Below, in pieces: positions 1-7,504 of a stretch of 44,813 bases of DNA (the first letter of the stretch is position 1; the number at the start of each line of letters is the position of its first letter). Under the pieces are notes generated by a model, which saw nothing but the letters and a program-made list of their open reading frames with translations, was not told the origin of the DNA and made no database searches. The translations under genes and the position numbers were made by a program. This DNA comes from Pseudomonadales bacterium (GTDB taxonomy: Bacteria; Pseudomonadota; Gammaproteobacteria; Pseudomonadales; Azotimanducaceae). The DNA lies in contig SLQW01000139.1 of NCBI GenBank assembly GCA_007131295.1, positions 1 through 44,813 of the forward strand, given 5' to 3'.

Positions 1-47
1 CGTCATCACCGCGCTGCTGCGGGCACCGTCACGCGACCGAAGGTTCT

Positions 48-63
48 TATCTGAAATCAGATA
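48..63. promoter_or_regulatory. Short perfect dyad, possible operator
   Basis: TATCTGA and TCAGATA form a perfect 7-bp inverted repeat with a 2-nt centre. That spacer is too short for a stable RNA hairpin, so a dimeric DNA-binding protein site is more likely than a terminator. It lies just beyond the 3' end of the minus-strand serine hydrolase gene. The gene it might serve is outside the window. No identity can be given; the assignment as an operator is inference. Confidence 0.3.
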
Positions 64-90
64 GTTGAACTGGTCCGACCCCAATGTTGG

Positions 91-1248
91 TCAGGCGGCG
101 CGGCTGGCGAGCGCGGTGGCGACGGCCATGCCGAGGCCGAGCGTGCGCGGGTCGCCCATGAGGGTCGAGACCATGCGGTTCATGACGAAGGCGTAGGTCG
201 TGCGCGCATCCAGGTCAGCAAGGATCAGCGAGCCGCCCCAACCGCCCCAGAAGGCTGCGCCGGGCGGCAGCGGCATCATGGGCTGAGACAGGCCGTAGCC
301 CATGCCGAAGCGGGTCGGCATGCCAAGCACCAGATCCTTGCCGTCGGTCTGCACTTCCAGCGCGCGGCGCGCGCCCGCCTCGCTCATGAGCCGTTTGCCA
401 TCGAGTTCGCCGCCGCAGGCAAGGAGCGCCTGCGCCCGCGCCACCGAGCGCGCATTGCCGTGGCCATTGGCGGCGGGAATCTCCGCGCGGCGCCATCCGA
501 TGTCCCGCGACTGCAGGGCACTCGTGGCGGGATTGCGGAAGGTCCGGGCCGCGATAGAGTCCGGCGTACCGCCCACGGCCTCGCCGAGGTTCTCCGTCGG
601 CGGAATGAGATCACCGATGCGTCCGTCACAGTCTTCGGGCGTGCCAATGTGGAAGTCGATCCCGAGCGGCTCTGCGATCTCGGTCTTGAAAACGGCTCCC
701 AGGCTCTGGCCCGTGGCCCGCCGGACGACCTCTCCGAGGAGATAACCCTGGGTAATCGCGTGGTAGCCACTGGCGGTGCCCGGCTGCCACCACGGCGCCT
801 GGGCGGCGAGCAGCGAACAGATCTTGTCGTGATCGTAGAGATCCTCGGCCGTGACCTTCATGTCGAGACCGGATAGACCTGCGGAGTGGGAGAGCAGCTG
901 CGCGATGGTCACTTCGTCCTTGCCCTCGGCAGCAAACTCCGGCCAAAGACGGGCGACGGGATCGTGCAGGTCGAAGGCCCCGCGGTCGGCAAGCAGCAGC
1001 GTGGTAAGGGCCGCCATGGTCTTGGTGGTCGAGTAGACGTTGACGATCGTGTCCTCTTCCCAGGGCAGCTTGCCCTCGGCATCGCGGGTCCCGGCCCAGA
1101 GGTCGACGACCGGAGTGCCGTCTACGGTCACGCACACCGATGCGCCATCGTCGAGCCCCTTGGCGAAGTTCGCAGCGAACGCTTCGCGCACGCCTTCGAA
1201 GCCGGGTGCGCAGTGCCCGTGAATCTCGATGTCAGCTGTCGTCGTCAT
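91..1248 (-). CDS. Serine hydrolase, class C beta-lactamase/EstB-like
   Basis: A 385-aa protein of the beta-lactamase-related serine hydrolase family (carboxylesterase EstB, class C penicillin-binding-like enzymes). The nucleophile motif SxxK is visible as S73-T-T-K76, inside the sequence VYSTTKTMAAL, and a Tyr at about residue 162 (GYHA) fits the YxN-type general base. LLSHSAGL and a C-terminal GWGGS segment are further family landmarks. The start ATG at 1248 was chosen because MTTTADIEIHGHC begins the conserved domain and GGGGG lies about 6 nt upstream. A longer reading frame extends through the REP repeats upstream but has no family similarity. No signal peptide is visible, so it is probably cytoplasmic. 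The substrate is unknown; esterase activity is more likely than beta-lactam hydrolysis. Confidence 0.88.
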   Translation of the reverse strand: MTTTADIEIHGHCAPGFEGVREAFAANFAKGLDDGASVCVTVDGTPVVDLWAGTRDAEGKLPWEEDTIVNVYSTTKTMAALTTLLLADRGAFDLHDPVARLWPEFAAEGKDEVTIAQLLSHSAGLSGLDMKVTAEDLYDHDKICSLLAAQAPWWQPGTASGYHAITQGYLLGEVVRRATGQSLGAVFKTEIAEPLGIDFHIGTPEDCDGRIGDLIPPTENLGEAVGGTPDSIAARTFRNPATSALQSRDIGWRRAEIPAANGHGNARSVARAQALLACGGELDGKRLMSEAGARRALEVQTDGKDLVLGMPTRFGMGYGLSQPMMPLPPGAAFWGGWGGSLILADLDARTTYAFVMNRMVSTLMGDPRTLGLGMAVATALASRAA

Positions 1249-1346
1249 TGTCTGCCCCCGGATGCTCCGCTGAAGAAACGCAACGATAGCCGCCCGCGCG
1301 ACGCAAAGCGACGGCGCACCGTCGAGGCACAGGGTGACACGCTGAT

Positions 1347-1457
1347 CCGGCGGCAGTCGGCGATCGGCGCGCTCGCGGAACGCGAGCACGCCTTCCCACA
1401 AGGGCAGCGCACGACCCGCGTCGCGACTGTGGGAAGTTGTGCCGGCCGCAGGTCGGC
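1347..1457. repeat. REP-like repeat, copy 1
   Basis: First copy of an imperfect direct repeat of about 111 bp, repeated 185 bp further on. The core is a hairpin: GGCG-c-GCTCGCG, loop gaa, CGCGAGC-a-CGCC. It is followed by CTTCCCACA and, about 28 nt later, TGTGGGAAG, which are complementary and can form a second stem. Read on the minus strand it begins TGTGGGAAGG, like the TGTGGGAG-type REP sequences known in Pseudomonas and Xanthomonadales. It lies between the divergent serine hydrolase and SDR genes. Confidence 0.8.
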
Positions 1458-1531
1458 GCAACGAAGCCGGCGCAGCCGGCACGAGGGCAGCGCGAATCCG
1501 GCGGCAGGCAGCCCGAGCGCAGCGCGCGAAG

Positions 1532-1642
1532 CCGGCGGCAGTCGGCGATCGGCGCGCTCGCGGAACGCGAGCACGCCTTCCCACAAGGCCAGCGCATGAC
1601 ACGCGTCGCGACTGTGGGAAGTTGTGCCGGCCCCAGGTCGGC
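1532..1642. repeat. REP-like repeat, copy 2
   Basis: Second copy of the repeat at 1347-1457, in the same orientation and with only a handful of substitutions. The hairpin core is identical and the TGTGGGAAG arm is kept. Differences lie in the loop between the CTTCCCACA and TGTGGGAAG arms and near the right end. The 456-nt non-coding stretch 1249-1704 is largely made of these two copies and a GC-rich spacer. The ribosome-binding site of the SDR gene lies at its right edge. Confidence 0.8.
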
Positions 1643-1704
1643 ATGGTCAGGGCTGGCTGCTGCGTTCATGCTCTGCGCTCGGATCAGCTTAGAAGGAGAC
1701 AGGC

Positions 1705-2541
1705 ATGACGGACCATGTGGCGGGCAAAGTGGTGGTGGTCACCGGAGCGGGCGGAGGCTTCGGCCGGCTGGTCTGCATCGCCGCAGCCGAGCGCGGCGCG
1801 CGCGTAATGGGCGGCGACATCGACGAGCCAGCGCTCGCTGCGCTGGAGGCCGAGGTCGCGGCCGCAGGCGGCAGCATCGCCACACTGAAGACCGATGTCA
1901 CCCGCCTCGAACAGCAGCAGGCCCTCGTTGCGTCCGCTATCGAACGCTTCGGCGCCATCGACGTCATGGTCAACAACGCGGGCGTCATGCCGCTGGCATT
2001 CTTCGCCGACCACGAGCGCGCCATGGAAGCCTGGAATCGCTGCATCGACATCAACTTCCGCGGCGTCCTGAACGGCATGGTCGCCGCCCATGACCCCATG
2101 GTCGAACAGGGCCGCGGGCAGGTGATCAACGTCTCGTCGATCTACGGCAACTTTCCCGTGGTCGGCGCCGGCGTCTACGGCGCCACCAAGGCGGCGGTGG
2201 ACTTCCTTTCCGAATCGCTGCGCATGGAGTCACGTGGACGAATCAAGGTGACGACGGTGAAGCCTACCGGGGTTCCGGCCACCGGCCTTGCCGGCGGCGT
2301 CGTCAATCCCGAAGCCGTGGTCGGCATTCTTGGCCCGAATGCCGCTACCGACTTTACGCGCTTCGAAGCCATGGCGGCGGGACAATTGCCGGCCGAGGAA
2401 ACGAATCCCGAGTCGATCCGCTACTTCGCGCTCGCCCCGCAGTACATCGCCGATGCGATTCTGCATGCCATCGACCAGCCCTGGGGCGTATCCATCGGGG
2501 AGATTACCGTGCGCGCGAGTGGGGACGGTTACATTCTCTGA
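1705..2541 (+). CDS. Short-chain dehydrogenase/reductase (SDR)
   Basis: A 278-aa classical SDR. The N-terminal Rossmann fold has the dinucleotide-binding motif TGAGGGFG at residues 13-20, the NNAG motif follows in IDVMVNNAGV, and the catalytic S...YxxxK is seen as a serine in INVSSIYG and as YGATK. An acidic residue at the end of beta2 (GGDIDEP) suggests a preference for NAD(H) over NADP(H). The start ATG has a clear AAGGAGA ribosome-binding site 6-8 nt upstream. The gene stands alone and faces the TBDT gene across a shared terminator. The substrate cannot be predicted beyond a hydroxy or keto compound. Confidence 0.9.
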   Translation: MTDHVAGKVVVVTGAGGGFGRLVCIAAAERGARVMGGDIDEPALAALEAEVAAAGGSIATLKTDVTRLEQQQALVASAIERFGAIDVMVNNAGVMPLAFFADHERAMEAWNRCIDINFRGVLNGMVAAHDPMVEQGRGQVINVSSIYGNFPVVGAGVYGATKAAVDFLSESLRMESRGRIKVTTVKPTGVPATGLAGGVVNPEAVVGILGPNAATDFTRFEAMAAGQLPAEETNPESIRYFALAPQYIADAILHAIDQPWGVSIGEITVRASGDGYIL

Positions 2542-2571
2542 GCGCGCAGAAAGATCCTTACGAAACGAAGA

Positions 2572-2600
2572 GGGGGTTGCGGCGCGTGGCCGCAACCCCC
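2572..2600. terminator. Bidirectional hairpin between convergent genes
   Basis: GGGGGTTGCGG (2572-2582) pairs perfectly over 11 bp with CCGCAACCCCC (2590-2600) around a 7-nt loop. It sits in the 81-nt gap between the convergent SDR and TBDT genes. There is no strong T-tract on either side (only TTCGTTTC on the minus strand), so termination efficiency is uncertain. The position and symmetric stem suit a bidirectional terminator. Confidence 0.75.
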
Positions 2601-2622
2601 TGCACTGAGATGTGCGAGACGA

Positions 2623-5600
2623 TCAGAAACCGTAGCGCACGCGAACGTAGAACAACCGGCCTCGCGGATCGTGCAGCGTAGGCACGTAGCCGTTGAAGCC
2701 ACCATTCGCCTGCGGCGGATCCCGGTCGAACATGTTGACGACACCCACCGTGGCGGCGAGATCGAAGTCGTCGAACTGGTAGGTGTAGGAACCGTCCACC
2801 GTAGTGTGCTGCTTCACCTTGAAGTTGTCGAAGTTGGTCTCGTTCACACCGCTGACGTAGTTCACCGACAGCGTCGCGAAGTGGTTACGCAAGCTCCAGG
2901 TATTGAACAGCGTGCCCTTGAACTCGGGCAGAGGCCGGGCCACCAGGACTGCTTCGCTCTTACCGACCAGATCGCGCCGCTCACCTGGCTCCAGACGGGT
3001 ATCGAACGGCGTCACGATACGATCAGCCTTGAACTCCAGGAACCAGCTCAGGTCCAGCGTCGAGCTGAACAGACCGTAGTCGGTGGCCAGCGAATAGCGG
3101 ATGAGGAAGTCGAGGCCCGACGCCTTCATCTTGTCACCGTTGGTGAAACTCGTCTGGGCCGTCAGCGGATTACCCTGGGTGTCGAGCCAGATATCCGGCG
3201 TACTCGGATCCCCATCGAGATCGCGGAAGTTGCACGCCTCGATGGCGAGATAGTCAGGATTGAACGCGCCGTCTACGCGAGCCGGAGGCCGGCCGGCGAA
3301 CTGCCACTGGATCTGACAGTCGTTGATCAAACCGCGCGCGTCGTCACCGATGATCACGTCCTTGAAGCGGTAGTTCCAGTAGTCCACCGAGATGCTCAGG
3401 TTCTCGGTGGCATCCCAGATCACGCCGAGGTTGAAGTTCGTGGACTTCTCCGGGTCGAGGTCGGGATTACCGAAGCTCGGCAGGCGCGTGAACACACCAC
3501 TACCAAACGGACTCGCGGCCGCAGCGCCTGCACCGAAGTTAGCATCGATGACCTCTGCGGGCGGTGGCGGCATGAACGCCAGCCCGGTGGATCGCCCGAA
3601 ACGCTGGAACAGTGAAGGCCCGCGGAACGAGGTGCCGACGGATCCGCGGAAAACCAGGTCGTCCAGGGCGTTCCAGCGGAACGCGAACTTCGGATCCAGG
3701 GTGTCGCCGGTCTGGCCGCCGTAGTCTTCGTAGCGCAGCGCGAGCTGCAGCTCGAGATCAGGCGTGACGGGCAGCGCGAGCTCGGTGAACACCGCCCAGA
3801 CGTCGTCGGAGGCGCTGAACGGAATGCTCGGGCCGGTGAACGCGAACGGGAAGCTCGGATCGGTGGCGAGATCGTTGCCGCCGACGCTCATCGCCTCGTT
3901 GCGGTACTGCAGACCGAAGGCGAAGCCGACGCCGCCACCCCCCATCTGCATGTCCATGAAGTTGTTCGTGGAGGTCACGAAGTCCACCACGTGCAGGCGG
4001 GTACGGGTGTTGACGATGCCGAGGCCCTCAAGGGCACGGACGGCGGCCGGGTCGTTGCCCAGCGTGTGCAGGTTGCCATTGCCGTCTTCCGCGACCACGT
4101 CCGGCGTCAGCAGGGACGAGCCGAAGGGATTGAACCAGGTGCAGGGGCCTTCGCCCGGTGCCTGATCGGGATCGAAGCGGTCACAGTCGAGACCGAAGAA
4201 TCCGTTCAGGCCATCCTGGACGCGCTGGGTGACGGCATCGCGGAAGCGGTTCTCGTTCTCCTCGTCGCTGTAGCTGTAGGAGAGATCGAAGTTCCAATCG
4301 TCCGTGAGATCACCCCTGAGCCCTGCGAGGAAGATCTTCGAGTCGCGCGTGATCCGGCTCTGGTTGCGGTGCTGGAAGACGTTGCCGTCCGCATCCTCGA
4401 TGCCGGCGATTTCCTGCAGCGCGGCGAACGAGGGGCGGATCACGCCGTTGAACGTGATCTGGTCCACCCCGGCGATCGAGGCCGCCGGATCACCCAGATC
4501 GAAGAACGGCGCCAGCTCCGGGTTGAGTGCAGCGAACGGGAAGACCGTGAAAGGCACCGGGATCAGACGGCTACCGACGGCGTCCTCATTGGCCGCGGCA
4601 AGGAAGGGGCCGTTCTCCACCTCGTGGCGGAAGCCGGGATTGTCGGAGCTGAAGGTCGGTTGTGCGGTCAGCGGGAACGACGGCGACTGATTGATGGTCA
4701 CCTTGTTCTCCGCGAAGCCGAAGTTACCGTACGCCTCGATACGCTCACTGAAATCGTGCGTCCAGGTGGCCAGGCCCTGCCAGCGCGTTTCCGCGGAGTA
4801 CATGTCACGGACCAAAAGGTCGGCCTTGGTGCTGCAAAGCCCGCTGTTGACGGTGCGGTAGTTGCCGAGCGCACGGCAGGACGAATCCTGGATGATCGTC
4901 GGCCCCCACGCTCCGGTCCCGAACATGTCCTGCGGAAGGTTGAAGGGGCTTGGCGAACCGAAGCTGTCATCGAGCGCGTACTCGGGTCCGAACTGCCGGT
5001 CCAGAGTCTGCAGGTTCGAGCGGTCGAAGTAATTGATGCCAAGCACCATGTGGGTGCGCTCGTTGCCGAAGCCCCAGATCGCACTCAGGTCGAGATCGCT
5101 GTGGTCGTTACCGGAAACCGCTTCGATGGGCTCGCGGAAACGCTCCGGCAGGCCGAACTGATCCTGCAGCTTGTCGAAGTTCAACTCGCTGCTCCGCAGG
5201 CCGTCCTGATACATGGCCTGGACTTCGAAACCCTCGAAGTTGTTGCGCAACCGGAAGTTGGCCACGCCGGCCACAGCGTCGGAACCGAACGTCGCCGACG
5301 CGCCGTCCTTCAGGATCTCGATGTTCTCGACCATGATGAACGGAATGCGGTTGATGTCGACGAACTGCTCACCGCGATTCGAAATCGAGGTGCCGACGTT
5401 CACGCGCTTGCCGTCGAGCAGGACCAGCGTCGACGAAAGGCCCAGATTACGGATATTGATATTCGCCGCGCCGGCGCCACCGACGCTGACCTCCTGGGAT
5501 GTGGTGTTTTCCGAGCCGACCACGGACGGAAGGTGGCGGACGAAATCGCCGAGCTGGGGCATGCCAGCGGCCTGAATCTCTTCGCGACCCAGCACCCGGA

Positions 5601-5790
5601 TCGGTGAGGGGGCATCCTCCGGCGCTCGCCGGATGTAGGAGCCCGTGACGATGATCTCTTCGATAACTGGTGCCTGAGCCCATCCGGCCTGCGGTGCCAA
5701 AGCCCCTGTTGCGAGCACTGCTCCGGAAATCAGACTCGCACCCATCACTGCGCGTGGCGGCCCGCCACGACGATTGGCGTAAGTGCCCAT
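2623..5790 (-). CDS. TonB-dependent outer-membrane receptor, 1055 aa
   Basis: A large TonB-dependent receptor. The N-terminus has a signal sequence (hydrophobic stretch SLISGAVLATGALAP, cleavage near GWAQA). EEIIVTGSYIRR follows, a TonB-box/plug start typical of the oligomer-type TBDTs of Gammaproteobacteria and Xanthomonadales. The plug segment (PEDAPSPIRVLGREEI, LNIRNLG-like, LDGKRVN) precedes a long 22-strand barrel. The protein ends RVRYGF with the terminal aromatic needed for outer-membrane insertion by BAM. ATG 5790 is preferred because GGGAG lies at the right distance and the signal peptide follows. It is longer than most siderophore receptors (650-800 aa), as is usual for receptors of this subfamily. 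The substrate is unknown. A sigma70 promoter lies about 180 nt upstream. Confidence 0.92.
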   Translation of the reverse strand: MGTYANRRGGPPRAVMGASLISGAVLATGALAPQAGWAQAPVIEEIIVTGSYIRRAPEDAPSPIRVLGREEIQAAGMPQLGDFVRHLPSVVGSENTTSQEVSVGGAGAANINIRNLGLSSTLVLLDGKRVNVGTSISNRGEQFVDINRIPFIMVENIEILKDGASATFGSDAVAGVANFRLRNNFEGFEVQAMYQDGLRSSELNFDKLQDQFGLPERFREPIEAVSGNDHSDLDLSAIWGFGNERTHMVLGINYFDRSNLQTLDRQFGPEYALDDSFGSPSPFNLPQDMFGTGAWGPTIIQDSSCRALGNYRTVNSGLCSTKADLLVRDMYSAETRWQGLATWTHDFSERIEAYGNFGFAENKVTINQSPSFPLTAQPTFSSDNPGFRHEVENGPFLAAANEDAVGSRLIPVPFTVFPFAALNPELAPFFDLGDPAASIAGVDQITFNGVIRPSFAALQEIAGIEDADGNVFQHRNQSRITRDSKIFLAGLRGDLTDDWNFDLSYSYSDEENENRFRDAVTQRVQDGLNGFFGLDCDRFDPDQAPGEGPCTWFNPFGSSLLTPDVVAEDGNGNLHTLGNDPAAVRALEGLGIVNTRTRLHVVDFVTSTNNFMDMQMGGGGVGFAFGLQYRNEAMSVGGNDLATDPSFPFAFTGPSIPFSASDDVWAVFTELALPVTPDLELQLALRYEDYGGQTGDTLDPKFAFRWNALDDLVFRGSVGTSFRGPSLFQRFGRSTGLAFMPPPPAEVIDANFGAGAAAASPFGSGVFTRLPSFGNPDLDPEKSTNFNLGVIWDATENLSISVDYWNYRFKDVIIGDDARGLINDCQIQWQFAGRPPARVDGAFNPDYLAIEACNFRDLDGDPSTPDIWLDTQGNPLTAQTSFTNGDKMKASGLDFLIRYSLATDYGLFSSTLDLSWFLEFKADRIVTPFDTRLEPGERRDLVGKSEAVLVARPLPEFKGTLFNTWSLRNHFATLSVNYVSGVNETNFDNFKVKQHTTVDGSYTYQFDDFDLAATVGVVNMFDRDPPQANGGFNGYVPTLHDPRGRLFYVRVRYGF

Positions 5791-5965
5791 AAGGCGCTCC
5801 CCTCTACTACCCAGTAGTGTCCAGATCCCTGCACCCGTGCGAGGCCTCGAATCTGAACGCCCTCCAAGGCGAAGGGACACACATCGCGTCTGCCCGCTTC
5901 ACCCACCCGCCCGGTCACGAAACCGCGACCAAGGCATGATTCACTCGCTTTAATTTCCTTGCGGC

Positions 5966-5994
5966 GTATTAACGCAGCGCGCATTCCATGTCAA
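5966..5994 (-). promoter_or_regulatory. Sigma70-type promoter of the 1055-aa TBDT gene
   Basis: On the minus strand TTGACA (5994-5989) is followed after 17 nt by TAATAC (5971-5966), a consensus -35 and a near-consensus -10. Transcription would start near 5958 and give a leader of about 168 nt before the ATG at 5790. Near the end of that leader CTACT and AGTAG can form a 5-bp stem with a 4-nt loop just upstream of the GGGAG ribosome-binding site. The rest of the 428-nt gap 5791-6218 holds AT-richer sequence with no gene I can support. Confidence 0.6.
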
Positions 5995-6218
5995 ATCGTA
6001 ACAATAGATTCAATCAGACTGCGCAGCGGGACCTGACGCGGAACGGCCTACCCTCAGACAAAAAAGGCTTATTTTGCCCCACCTAACAGCAATCTCCTGG
6101 CGCACACCGCCCTCCCATTAGTGCCAAATTGAAACGTTCTTCAGCGAAGGGGGAGATTTACGTCAGCCACCTCAGGCGCGCGCCTCCGTATAAGGAAGCA
6201 ATCTCGAATGCGCTCAGG

Positions 6219-6728
6219 TCACGCTGCTTCGGTGGGGTGATCGGCTCCATCCGAGCGCCCGAGCCGGCCGAGCGAGGAGCCCTGCTGACCCACCGCATCC
6301 ACCAGCTCCCCGGCATTCGCGAGGCCGTAGCGCGGCATGTTGCCGTAGATCGCCTCGTACTGGCCGGCCGCCACCAGGTAGGTCTCGTGCCAGATGCCGA
6401 CCGCGGGATTGCCCTTGATCATCCGGTTGTAGTGGGCCCAGGCGGGAAGATGCTCGGACTCGCGGGCGCGGGCATAGGCGTGCAGGTGTTCATAGCTGCG
6501 CCAGTACTGCACCAGCAGGATCTCCCGCGGACTGACGATGGCGCGCCAGACGTAGAGCAAGCCGAGCTCCGGGTGCTCAGCAAGTTCGGCGAGCATGCGC
6601 GGCATGGCGCGGACCACCGGCAGCCAGGCGCCGATGCTGCGAAAGCGGTTGATGCGCGCGCCGATGAGGAACACCACGAAATCACCGTCGATCTTCGCGG
6701 CGCGCCGACCTGCTTCGATGCGTGTCAT
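6219..6728 (-). CDS. Monooxy_af470-like (DUF4188) family protein
   Basis: A 169-aa protein matching the DUF4188 / Monooxy_af470-like family, small ferredoxin-like alpha+beta proteins related to antibiotic biosynthesis monooxygenases. Recognisable segments are FVVFLIGARINRFRSIGAWLPVV, the central GLLYVWRAIVSPREILLVQYWRSYEHLHAYAR and the C-terminal NPAVGIWHETYLV, all hallmarks of the family. The start at 6728 is supported by GGAGG 7-8 nt upstream; a longer frame continues without similarity. No signal peptide. Members are often annotated as monooxygenases or as aldoxime-dehydratase-like, but the function is not established for this protein. Confidence 0.82.
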   Translation of the reverse strand: MTRIEAGRRAAKIDGDFVVFLIGARINRFRSIGAWLPVVRAMPRMLAELAEHPELGLLYVWRAIVSPREILLVQYWRSYEHLHAYARARESEHLPAWAHYNRMIKGNPAVGIWHETYLVAAGQYEAIYGNMPRYGLANAGELVDAVGQQGSSLGRLGRSDGADHPTEAA

Positions 6729-6906
6729 GGCGGGTCCTCCCTTCTGCTTCGGCAGAGGATCCGCCCAGGTATATGCAGCGTCAACATTCGCCTTCCGGCT
6801 GCGGGCAGAGCTCAGCCCCGCTGAAGCGATAACGCACCAGCTTCCGGGTACCGGTTGAATCATGCGATAACTGACTCAGCGGCTTTCGCCACGCGAGGAA
6901 CCGACC

Positions 6907-7368
6907 GTGGACCGAATCGCTGCAATCGCGGGCATCCTGTTGCTCGCTCTCGCCCTGCCTGCAACCGCGACCCGCGCCGACGCTCGCGAAGCCGCCGCCA
7001 CCGCGGCCATGGCGACCCTGGACGCATTCATGGAGGCCTTCAACGCGCGCGACATGGACGCCTGGGCCGCGACCTTGAACTACCCGCACGTCCGCTTCGC
7101 CAGCGGCGAAGTGCGGATCTGGGCGGACGCCGGGCAGTTCGCTTCCGAGTCGCCGTTCGAGGCCCTCGCCGCGACCGGCTGGGATCACTCGCGCTGGGCG
7201 AAGCGCGAGGTGCGTCTGGTGGATGCCGAGAAGGTTCACATCGAGACGGTGTTCGAGCGCCTCGATGCCGAGGGCGAAGTGCTCTGGACGTTCCCGTCGC
7301 TCTACATCGTCACGCGGGGTTCGGACGGCAACTGGGGGGTGCAGGCGCGGTCGAGCCTGGCACCCTGA
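6907..7368 (+). CDS. Secreted SnoaL/NTF2-like protein
   Basis: A 153-aa protein starting with GTG (GAGGA about 7 nt upstream). It has a signal peptide of about 25 residues (IAGILLLALALPATATRA, cleavage near TRADA). The mature part resembles the SnoaL-like/NTF2-like fold (cystatin-type cone): a first helix MATLDAFMEAFNARDMDAWAATLNYPHVRF and beta strands ending TFPSLYIVTRGSDGNWGVQARS. Proteins of this kind bind small ligands or act as stress-related accessory proteins; no catalytic residue set can be assigned. It is divergent from the monooxygenase-like gene, with a 178-nt gap. The 3' end faces the alpha/beta hydrolase gene. Confidence 0.8.
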   Translation: MDRIAAIAGILLLALALPATATRADAREAAATAAMATLDAFMEAFNARDMDAWAATLNYPHVRFASGEVRIWADAGQFASESPFEALAATGWDHSRWAKREVRLVDAEKVHIETVFERLDAEGEVLWTFPSLYIVTRGSDGNWGVQARSSLAP

Positions 7369-7400
7369 GCGTCACCTTCCGCCGTGGTCAGCGATTGCGA

Positions 7401-7443
7401 ACGGTGATCGGCGCGCCCGCTTTGCGGGCACGTCTTCCCACAT
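7401..7443. repeat. REP-like repeat, copy 3 (compensatory stem change)
   Basis: A third, shorter copy of the REP family in the gap between the convergent genes ending at 7368 and 7505. The framework GATCGGCGCG...GCAC-GTCTTCCCACA is shared with the copies at 1347 and 1532. The stem is GCCCGC-ttt-GCGGGC instead of GCTCGCG-gaa-CGCGAGC: a T:A pair is replaced by C:G, and the c/a mismatch is kept. This suggests selection on the hairpin. The TGTGGGAAG partner arm is not found here. Confidence 0.7.
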
Positions 7444-7504
7444 GTTGTCGCTCGGCTGGATGGTCTGCCGGGATCGGAGCTCGGGGTCTAAAGCGCCGAA
7501 TCGT

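Noticed and set aside
3991-5607. Long open frame on the plus strand opposite the large TBDT gene
   Set aside because: It is a GC-rich antisense shadow with no family similarity; the minus-strand frame has signal peptide, plug and barrel motifs.
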